DNA from: Linnemannia schmuckeri
Taxonomy: Eukaryota; Mortierellomycota; Mortierellomycetes; Mortierellales; Mortierellaceae
Reading direction: 5' to 3'
DNA length: 64,000 bases
Assembly (NCBI GenBank): GCA_029449235.1
Contig: JANATG010000011.1
Location: 1,979,951 to 2,043,950, forward strand
Position numbers and translations under genes: made by a program. The notes under the pieces are model-generated. The model had not been told where the DNA came from and did no database searches. It saw only the letters and a list, made by a program, of their open reading frames with translations. This document shows, one piece after another, positions 56,604 through 64,000 of this stretch. How positions within the stretch are numbered: position 1 is the first letter of the stretch; each line of letters opens with the position of its first letter.

Positions 56604-58696
56604 CTATCTCCTAAGGCCATGGTCATGCTTGTACTTATTGAGGATCGTCTTGCAGTGAGCCAAGTGATCCTCAGGTTCCCATGTCCAGTCTTCTCGCGGG
56701 AAACCTTGCCACTGAACAAGGTACTCACGCCGCCTATTGTTAATCCTGTGCTCCGCTATTCCTTCGACCTCATACTCTTCCTCATCCTCGACGATCTCTG
56801 GTGGTGGTCGTGCTGGTGTTCGCGATCCGAGTGCTGGGGGTGATGGGTAGTAGTGGCGGAGTCGGTCGACGTGAAAAACTGGATGGATCTTCATAGTGGA
56901 AGGCAGGTCAAGGCGGAAGGAAACCGAAGACAACTGTTCAACAATGGAGTGGGGACCAGCAAAACGAGCGAGGAGCTTTTGTGAAGTGCGGGTACGGTCA
57001 GCGGGAAGAGTGATGTTCTCGAGGTTGAGAAGGACCTGATCGCCAATCTTGAAGTCATGGTCGCGGCGACGGGTGTCTGCGGCGGTAACTTGTCGCTCCT
57101 GAGCAGCAGCAAGGGCTTCCTTGGCCAGAATGAGAGCTTCGCTCTGTGATCGTACAAAGTCGTTGACCGCGGGATTAGGACCGGGGGATGGGGTCAGCAG
57201 GGACATGGGGACATTGGGATGGTTGCCAGTGTTGAAAAAAAATGGTGTAACGCCTGAGGAGGTGTTGATAGCGTTGTTGACAGCAAACTCTGCCGCAGGG
57301 AGGAGAAGATCCCAGTTGGATTGACGTTGGTCGACAAAGGAGCGGAGCATGGTGATAAGGGTGCGGTTGGCGCGCTCGGTCTGACCGTCTGTCTGGGGGT
57401 GGAATGCTGTTGACATTGCAAGGTGAACATCCAGCAGGCGACTTAGCTCCGTCCAGAAGCGGCTAGTGAACTTGGCATCCCTGTCGGAGACAATGGTGGT
57501 AGGGAGACCGTGGAGGCGGAAGACGTTGTCAAAAAAAATTCTTGCAACCTGTGAGGCGGTATCAGAGGTATGGCTGGCGACGAAGTGGGTCTGCTTTGAG
57601 AGTTTGTCCACGAATACCGTAACAGAGTCGAATCCTCGAGGTGTCTTGGGTAACGGGCCGATAAAATCCATTGTCACCGTCTGCCATGGTCGATCTGGGA
57701 TGGGTAGTGGTTGTAGGAGGCCAGCAGGGAGCTGGTTGCTGGGCTTATTCCGTTGACATGACTTGCAAGTGCGGATGTACTCTTGTGCGTCCTTGGCCAT
57801 GGTGGGCCAGAAGAATCGCGACCGGAGATGACCGTAAGTCTTTTCAAAACCAAAATGACCAGCTATAGCAGAGTCATGGGCATCATGTAAAAGGGAAAGA
57901 CGGAGATCGGAGTTAGCAGGGATGCAAACCAGAAAGAGATCATTGCGTTGCACACAAAGAACACCATTAATAAGAAAATAATTTTTGGTGGGCTTCCCTG
58001 CAGGCAGCTTTCGTAGATCGGCTTAAGACGAGGGTCCGTTTCATAGCCATCTACCAGGCGCTGCCGGAGCCCGGGGTCAATCTGTACTGAGAGGGTATTC
58101 AACTCTCGATGATCTGGTCGGCGAGACAGGGCATCCGGGACAATATTGTCGGCGCCCTTCTTATACTTGAACGTGAAGTTATATTCCTGCAACAGCTCCA
58201 TCCACCGAGCCTGGCGACGTGTGAGCTTGGGTTGTGTAGGGAAGTGTTGGAGGGTGGCATGGTCGGTGTAAACAATAAAATGAGAGCCATCCAAGTAGAA
58301 TCTCCAGGTCTTGAGCGCGTGGACAACAGCAAGTAATTCCTGCTCATGGGTTGGGTAGTTGCGCTCGGCCGAGTTAAGTTTGCGGGAGGTGAAGGCGATG
58401 GGGCGTGATACTCCATGCTCGTCGGTCTGAAAGAGGACAGCACCGAGGGCAAATCCAGAGGCATCAGTTTCGACGGTGGTGAGTAGGTCAGGGTCGAAGA
58501 TTCTAAGCACGGGTGCTTTACTGATCGCCTCCTTGAGAGTTGTAAACGCTACTTCCTGTTCCTGAGACCAAGAAAAAGGAGTGCCTTCACCTAGGAGAGC
58601 GGTCAATGGTAGAGCGATTTCCGCGAAGTTAGCGATATACTGATGGTAAAACTGTGCAAGGCCAACGAATTGCTGAACATCCTTCTGCTTTTGAGG
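56604..58696 (-). pseudogene. Chromovirus pol, 3' half: RNase H, integrase, chromodomain (frameshifted)
   Basis: Reads from the 58697 junction: KDVQQFVGLAQFYHQYIANF, then the RNase H part of Ty3/gypsy pol (TVETDASGFALGAVLFQ, YTDHATLQHF, GADNIVPDALSRRPDHR). Near 57985 a run of A puts the frame off by one; the integrase continues in another frame: zinc-finger H/C residues (GHFGFEKTY, CKSCQRNKP), catalytic Asp in TMDFIGPLP, Asp in VSDRDAKFTSRFW, Glu in HPQTDGQTERANRTL, then a GPY-type region and a C-terminal chromodomain (REYLVQWQGFPREDWTWEPE). The chromodomain targets integration to marked heterochromatin. Loss of the N-terminal half plus the frameshift make it non-functional as it stands, unless the A-run is a base-call error. 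Stop at 56604. Confidence 0.9.
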
Positions 58697-58701
58697 TCGG
58701 G

Positions 58702-58904
58702 TGCAACATATTAGGTTTAAAGTCCACCTTAGTTAGTCATTTCTCATCACTCTTATTCACCTCTGACTCTTCTATAATACTAGACCTAGAAACCTAGTTA
58801 CTCCCTTGTATATATAGATGTACCATAGTAATAACATCAATCATCACTGCTTCAATCCTCGTCTCTTGTCCCTGCTTTCACTGGTCCTACCTTCTGCTGT
58901 TGCA
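58702..58904 (+). repeat. LTR (5' LTR of the plus-oriented half)
   Basis: 203 bp, TGCAACA...TGTTGCA. Preceded by TCGGG (58697-58701), complement of the CCCGA at 61907-61911. Contains TATATATAG near its middle, a possible promoter element. Confidence 0.9.
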
Positions 58905-58919
58905 TGGTAGCAAAGGTTC
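58905..58919 (+). other. Primer binding site
   Basis: TGGTAGCAAAGGTTC directly after the LTR, complementary to a tRNA 3' end reading ...CCUUUGCUACCA. The tRNA identity was not determined. Confidence 0.65.
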
Positions 58920-59071
58920 CCTCGATTCACTGCCTCAAGTCACCCCTCACTGGTTTTCCCTTTTTACGTCACTGTTTCTCTCTTTGTTAAACTTTTCATA
59001 TAATTTTTTTTTTTTTTTTCTGCATCACACTAGCCTTCTTCGATCTCTCCTCCTACTTCTCTCAGCTCACC

Positions 59072-60085
59072 ATGTCCAACGACACCACTCCCGCCCCCAA
59101 CTTTCGTTACCCCCATCCTAAACCCTTTACCAATGTCCGTGATGGATTTGCCATTATGGAGTTTATTGATGGAATGGAGTTATTCTTCGAAGGTGCTCAC
59201 ATTCCCCCTGCAGATCAAATTCACACCACTCTTGCTTTTGCTGGCGCGAAGGTGATCGCGTGGTGGCGTCTGCAGTCTCCTCAATTTGTCAACCCCCTCT
59301 CCTTTTCACAATTTGCAGAGCTTCTTAAAAAGGAATACAGCCCCGCTAATTTCAAAGATCACCTTATCCACCTTGTTATGTCAATGGGCATGACAGGTAA
59401 ATTCACATACGACAACGCCTCCGACTATATCACTCTAGCGCGGCAGTACCATCTCCTCCTTACCGGCTACTATCCTACCCCCCAGCATCCCGCCATGGAG
59501 GATATGCTTCGCTCCGCCTTTCTTCATGGTCTTCCCTCCCTTCTTCGACAAATGGTTGAGGTTACAATGATCCACCGTGCCCTCCCTCTCAACGATCTCT
59601 TTGCCATGACAGAACGACACGCCGAAACCCTCACCAACAACTCAACGAATCCCAGCAACCTCCTCTCTGCTAGTGTCACGGCCAACGCCATCCGCGACCC
59701 CAATGCGATGGAGATAGACAACATCAACATTCAACTTAACAACATCAACCGCCAACTCAGCAACATGACCCGCAACTTCAACAACCGAGGCAATAATAAC
59801 AACAATAACGGCTTCCGCAATAACAACAACAATAACAACGGCCCTCGTAACAACTTCAACAATAACAATGGTAACCCCCCTCCCTTAACCCCTCAGGAGC
59901 GCGATTGGTGCAAAAACAACAATGCTTGCCGTCGCTGCCGCCAAATTGGACATTTTGCAGCCGACTGTCACATCTACGGCAACAACAATAGCAACAGTGG
60001 CAATAACAACAATCGTCAAGGTCGATGGGTCTTTCAAGTAGCTGTGGGCGATTCCCCCGAGTCGGGAAAAGCCTCCGACGATTAG
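59072..60085 (+). CDS. gag: Retrotransposon Gag (capsid-nucleocapsid)
   Basis: 337 residues. The first ~200 residues look like a Ty3/gypsy capsid (FADQ-type helices: IPPADQIHTTLAFAGAKVIA, KKEYSPANFKDHL, MTERHAETL), followed by an Asn-rich linker (about residues 215-270) and one CCHC zinc knuckle CRRCRQIGHFAADCH. Packages genomic RNA in virus-like particles. The reading frame is intact. It overlaps the start of pol by 61 bp in the -1 frame with a GGGAAAA heptamer at 60064-60070, 13 bases before the gag stop codon. Confidence 0.85.
   Translation: MSNDTTPAPNFRYPHPKPFTNVRDGFAIMEFIDGMELFFEGAHIPPADQIHTTLAFAGAKVIAWWRLQSPQFVNPLSFSQFAELLKKEYSPANFKDHLIHLVMSMGMTGKFTYDNASDYITLARQYHLLLTGYYPTPQHPAMEDMLRSAFLHGLPSLLRQMVEVTMIHRALPLNDLFAMTERHAETLTNNSTNPSNLLSASVTANAIRDPNAMEIDNINIQLNNINRQLSNMTRNFNNRGNNNNNNGFRNNNNNNNGPRNNFNNNNGNPPPLTPQERDWCKNNNACRRCRQIGHFAADCHIYGNNNSNSGNNNNRQGRWVFQVAVGDSPESGKASDD
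60064..60070 (+). other. Candidate -1 ribosomal frameshift site
   Basis: G GGA AAA in the gag frame fits the X XXY YYZ slippery pattern; a -1 slip here enters the pol frame (next codons SLRRLG). No firm downstream pseudoknot was identified. Confidence 0.45.
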
Positions 60086-61911
60086 GCTTAGTCCAGGACT
60101 TGGTTGTCGACATTTCCTCCCTTCCTCCTCTGGACAAAGGGAGTGTCTCTCTACCAGAGTTAAGTTACAAGAATAAAAACTCTGCTATCAAAAACACTCC
60201 TCCCTCTACACCTTGTACTCGCACCATCACATCCATATCTGATAGCCCTCACACTCCCTCCTTCTTTCCCCCTCCACCCTCCCACTTTGGCTCATCCACC
60301 CCCACCTCGCCTCGCACCCCCTCCTCACCTACCATTGATTTGACCTCCACTGTCCCCAACACTCACTCCACCTCGGTACCCTCGAATGATGAGTTGCAAC
60401 TCACCGACGACGTATCTGATACCTCGTCTGTTGGTCTGAGCCCATCAGAAGAAGTGGACCTGGACCCACTCTCATCTCCTGCTACTATAGACCAACCTAT
60501 GTCCAAGCGCAGGGCCAAGCGCTTGCGATACAAGTCTGTCCGCCTACATGCATTCACTGTCGATCAAGCCTCCCGTACTCTTCTGTCATTTGTCGGTAAT
60601 GTGGCTGGTGCCCCTGCTCGAATTTTAATCGATTGTGGTGCGGAGGGCAATGTGATCGCTTCTTCTTTTTGCAAAAAACACTCTCTCCCACGCAACCCTG
60701 GTCCCTCCATCCCCATCATTCTTCCTGACGGCTCCTCCTCCCTCTGCTCATCCACCTCCACCTTTTCCATCAACCGCGACACCTACACCGACACTCTCGA
60801 TGCACTCATTTACCCCCTCTCCAACTACGACCTCATTCTTGGAAAACCTTGGCTTACATCCACCAATCCTCTCATCAACTGGCGCAACAACGACCTTCAC
60901 TTTACTCACAATGGCAACACTGTCCTCTGGCGATGCCGCGGCTCCGACGCCAACTCCATCACCATCCGCTCCAAAGGCAAACTTCTCTCTCATCTTCACT
61001 TCCACTCACTCGCTTCTCAACCCGGCAACTCCGTCTACCTCGCCCTTGTTAAAATCGCTAAAAAGTCAAACAGCAACAACAACAATGACAAAGACAAACC
61101 AACCTCACCACCCCTCTCACCAGAAATACATACTATCGTCCATAAGGAGTTTCCCGACGTCTTTCCTTCTTCCCTCCCCTCTGGTCTCCCTCCTGATAGG
61201 GGCGATGCTATGAAGATCGAAACCGATCCGACTGCTGACCCTCCCTTTCGCCCTGTTATTCGTCTTTCGATTGCTGAATTGGATGAACTAAGGAAGCAAC
61301 TCGATGACTTACTGGGCAAAGGCTTTATCAAACCCTCTACTTCTCCCTATGGTGCACCGGTGCTATTTGTCAAAAAGAAAGATGGTTCCTTGCGTATGTG
61401 TATGGACTATAGAGGCCTTAATCGCATTACAAAAAAGAATCGCCACCCCCTCCCCCGCATCGATGAGCTTATCGACCGCTTCAGAGGTGCCCGCTACCTT
61501 ACAAAACTGGATCTACTCTCTGGTTATCATCAACAACGTATTGCTGAGGAGGACACCCACAAAACAGCGTTTAGGTGTCGCTATGGTCATTTTGAGTTTA
61601 ACGTGGTCCCTTTTGGGTTAACAAATGCACCGGCGTCCTTTTCTAATATGATGCTACGAGTATTAGACCCTGTCCTCGACAAGTGGGTTGTTGTCTACCT
61701 CGACGACATCCTCATCTACTCCCACACCGAAGCCGAGCATCTACAACACCTTCGGTCTGTTCTGACGCTCCTCCGCAAGCACGGTCTCTATGCCAAATTG
61801 AGCAAATGCTCTTTTATGCAAGAACAAACCGAGTTTCTTGGCCACGTCATCTCCAAGGACGGCATCCATACAAGCGCCGGTCTCGTCCGTGCCATTCGTA
61901 AATGGCCCCGA
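60067..61911 (+). pseudogene. pol: Chromovirus pol, 5' half: protease and reverse transcriptase (interrupted)
   Basis: In frame -1 to gag. A Ser/Thr/Pro-rich linker, then a retropepsin-like site ILIDCGAEGNVIAS (Asp-Cys-Gly in place of the usual DSG/DTG), ILGKPWL flap-side motif, then reverse transcriptase: SPYGAPVLFVKKKDGSLRMC, DYRGLNRITKKNRHPLPRID, KLDLLSGYHQ, FGLTNAPASFSNMM and the active site VVYLDDILIYS. The frame ends abruptly after AIRKWPR where the LTR begins, losing the connection, RNase H and integrase. The missing part is the one on the opposite strand at 56604-58696. Confidence 0.9.
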
Positions 61912-62114
61912 TGCAACAGCAGAAGGTAGGACCAGTGAAAGCAGGGACAAGAGACGAGGATTGAAGCAGTGATGATTGATGTTATTACTATGGTACATCT
62001 ATATATACAAGGGAGTAACTAGGTTTCTAGGTCTAGTATCATAGAAGAGTCAGAGGTGAATAAGAGTGATGAGAAATGACTAACTAAGGTGGACTTTAAA
62101 CCTAATATGTTGCA
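61912..62114 (-). repeat. LTR in minus orientation at right end of the rearranged element
   Basis: 203 bp, same family. Left flank CCCGA (61907-61911); right flank ACTAT enters the truncated second pol. Confidence 0.9.
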
Positions 62115-63715
62115 ACTATTCGTCGCAGCTTGTCATATGTTTTCCTGAACCCAAAGTGGCCAGCTATGGGGGCATCGTGGCAGTCATGCAAAAGAGAGTG
62201 GCAAATGTCAGCTTTCTGAGGGATAGCGAGAACGACGGTGCCGCGGCGGTCATAGTAGAGAAGGCCATTGTGAAAAGAATAACCGGGGGGCACACATCCC
62301 TCGAGGCAGCTTTTATAGACGAGACTAAGCCTGGGGCTGTTCTGGTAGTCCTCTATCAGGCGCTGCCTCACACCTGGTTCAAGCTGGATATCAATTGAAT
62401 GAATCTCCACTGGTTCTGTGGATGGGCTGACTGGATCTTCCGTGCGATGGTCGGGTCGTCGAGACAGGGCGTCGGGGACTGTGTTATCTGCTCCGCGCTT
62501 GTACTTGAAGTCAAAGTCGTATTCCTGCAGCAGCTCCATCCATCGAGCCTGGCGGCGGGTGAGTTTAGGCTGTGTTGGAAAGTGGCGAAGGGTTGCATGG
62601 TCTGTGTAAACAATAAAGTGGGATCCGTCTAGGTAGTATCGCCATGTCCTGAGGGCGTGCACGACTGCCAGTAGCTCCTGCTCGTGGGTTGGGTAGTTCC
62701 GTTCTGCTGGTTGTAATTTTCGTGAGGTGAATGCAACGGGTCGGGATACTCCGTTCGCGTCCGTCTGAAAGAGAACAGCGCCAATTGCAAATCCAGATGC
62801 ATCCGTTTCGACGGTGGTTGGCAAGTCGGGGTCGAATATACGTAGAACTGGGGCGGAGCTGATGGCCGCTTTGAGGGTGATGAATGCCTGTTCCTTGTCG
62901 TTGTCCCATGAAAAAGTCGCTCCGCCTGCTAGAAGCTCCGAGAGGGGTAGGGCAATGTCGGCAAACTTGTCGATGTAGGTCTGGTAGAACTGTGCGAGGC
63001 CCAAAAACTGTTGAACATCTTTGATACTGGTGGGGCGAGGCCATTCTCGAATAGCTTTAACAAGTCCTGCTGAGGTGGAGATCCCGTTCTTGGAGATGGT
63101 ATGGCCCAGGAACTCGGTCTGCTCCTGCATGAATGAGCATTTGCTGAGTTTGACGTACAGTCCATGTTTTCGTAGAAGTTCAAGGACGCTGCGAAGGTGT
63201 TTCAGATGGTCGGCCTCGGTTTTGGAATAGATCAGGATGTCGTCGAGGTATACCACCACCCATTTGTCCAGAACCGGATCCAGTACCCGTAGCATCATGT
63301 TAGAGAATGAGGCTGGTGCGTTGGTGAGTCCGAACGGAACGACATTAAATTCAAAATGGCCGTAACGACATCTAAATGCTGTTTTGTGGGTGTGTGGTTC
63401 ATATATCCTCTGCTGGTGGTATCCCGAGAGTAGATCCAGTTTGGTAAAATAGCGGGCGCCACGAAAACGATCGATGAGTTCGTCAATTCTGGGTAGAGGG
63501 TGTCTGTTCTTCCTGGTAATCCTGTTCAGACCGCGGTAGTCCACACACATACGCAGGGTGCCATCCTTTTTCCGAACAAAGAGTACTGGGGCGCCATAGG
63601 GTGATGTGCTGGGCTTGATGAATTTTTTCGCAAGTAGATCGTCAAGTTGCTTCCTGAGTTCGTCGAGTTCTGCGATTGAGAGGCGAATGACTGGTTTGAA
63701 GGGTGGATCGGCTGT
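62115..63715 (-). pseudogene. Second Ty3/gypsy pol copy, truncated at both ends
   Basis: Minus-strand frame open from the telomere repeat inward: NPTADPPFKPVIRLSIAELD, then RT (DYRGLNRITRKNRHPLPRID, VVYLDDILIYSKTEADH), RNase H (TVETDASGFAIGAVLFQ, YTDHATLRHFPTQP) and the start of the integrase zinc domain (CHDAPIAGHFGFRKTYDKLR). It stops where the LTR begins at 62114. Protein identity to the neighbouring element is about 85-90% by eye, so it is a related but separate insertion. Gag, protease, most of integrase and its own LTRs are absent. No stop codon interrupts the remaining ~530 codons, which suggests recent insertion. Confidence 0.9.
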
Positions 63716-64000
63716 TGGGTTTTTTAGGGTTTTTTAGGGTTTTTTTAGGGTTTTTTAGGGTTTTTTAGGGTTTTTTAGGGTTTTTTAGGGTTTTTTAGGG
63801 TTTTTTAGGGGTTTTTTAGGGTTTTTTAGGGTTTTTTAGGGTTTTTTTAGGGTTTTTTAGGGTTTTTTAGGGTTTTTTAGGGTTTTTTAGGGTTTTTTAG
63901 GGTTTTTTAGGGTTTTTTAGGGTTTTTTTAGGGTTTTTTAGGGTTTTTTAGGGTTTTTTAGGGTTTTTTAGGGTTTTTTAGGGTTTTTTAGGGTTTTTTT
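63716..64000 (+). repeat. Telomere repeat array (TTTTTTAGGG)n
   Basis: About 28 tandem units of T6AGGG, with a few T7AGGG units and one unit with four G. The G-rich strand runs 5' to 3' toward the right edge, as required for a chromosome terminus at the right. It directly abuts the truncated pol sequence. The 10-nt unit differs from the TTAGGG unit of most filamentous fungi. Confidence 0.88.

Larger units (their letters stand above)
56378..62114. mobile_element. Rearranged Ty3/gypsy chromovirus (3' half on -, 5' half on +)
   Basis: Three 203-bp LTRs (56378-56580, 58702-58904, 61912-62114) delimit two internal segments facing each other's backs. The left one (-) has RNase H, integrase and chromodomain; the right one (+) has PBS, gag, protease and reverse transcriptase. 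The two pol halves break at the same codon (KWPR / PQKQKD) and both breaks carry CCCGA beside an LTR, so they are two parts of one former element. Confidence 0.88.

Noticed and set aside
60748..61005. Minus-strand frame within retrotransposon pol
   Set aside because: Antisense shadow; no env-like or other domain. No envelope gene was found in the element.
63716..64000. Ordinary minisatellite or CRISPR-like array
   Set aside because: Unit is 10 nt without spacers, G-strand polarity and terminal position fit a telomere better.

Overview
The window looks like the end of a fungal chromosome. Most genes are interrupted by several short GT...AG introns (roughly 70-280 bp). Proteins carry Ser/Thr/Gln/Asn-rich low-complexity stretches, intergenic DNA is full of long poly-A/T and purine/pyrimidine tracts, and the gene set is fungal (Mediator, PAN3, Crz1-like factor, Ypt6-type Rab, PAM16, EF-1 beta, HSP60). 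A chromodomain-bearing Ty3/gypsy element lies near the right end, which finishes in about 285 bp of a 10-nt telomere-like repeat. I infer an early-diverging filamentous fungus, possibly Mucoromycota/Mortierellomycotina; that placement is inference only.

Layout. 1-6380: long non-coding-looking stretch without a supported gene. 6381-11294 (-): MED16. 11898-13807 (-): MATH-domain protein. 16861-18578 (-): signal-peptide-peptidase-like protein with altered catalytic motifs, divergent from 19098-21735 (+), an F-box/WD40 protein. The end of that reading frame overlaps on the opposite strand the end of a protein kinase gene (21705-25171, -). 28198-29858 (-): Crz1-like C2H2 factor. 33652-35143 (+): MOB4/phocein. 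35656-37143 (-): CENP-L-like kinetochore protein. 37560-39123 (-): Rab6/Ypt6, divergent from 39907-42167 (+), HSP60. 42609-43626 (+): PAM16. 44247-45586 (-): EF-1 beta, divergent from 46025-47383 (+), an MMTAG2-like RS protein. 47717-48547 (+): a membrane protein with a MerT-like part and a MerP-like HMA domain. 49193-52394 (+): PAN3. 53304-53576 (+): small secreted cysteine-rich protein.

From about 53.6 kb rightward the DNA becomes repeat-rich: a duplicated ~170 bp repeat, a long hairpin, a tRNA-like element, then a chromovirus (203-bp LTRs) whose two pol halves face opposite ways, and finally a second, truncated pol copy running straight into (TTTTTTAGGG)n.

Most genes are unconnected housekeeping genes. 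HSP60 and PAM16 both serve the mitochondrial matrix/import system and are adjacent on the same strand; Rab6 and HSP60 share one intergenic region with a telobox-like motif and a heat-shock-element-like palindrome. The most unusual items are the telomere repeat, the rearranged retroelement with its shared 5-bp duplication, the SPP-like protein lacking the GxGD aspartate, and the MerT-HMA fusion.
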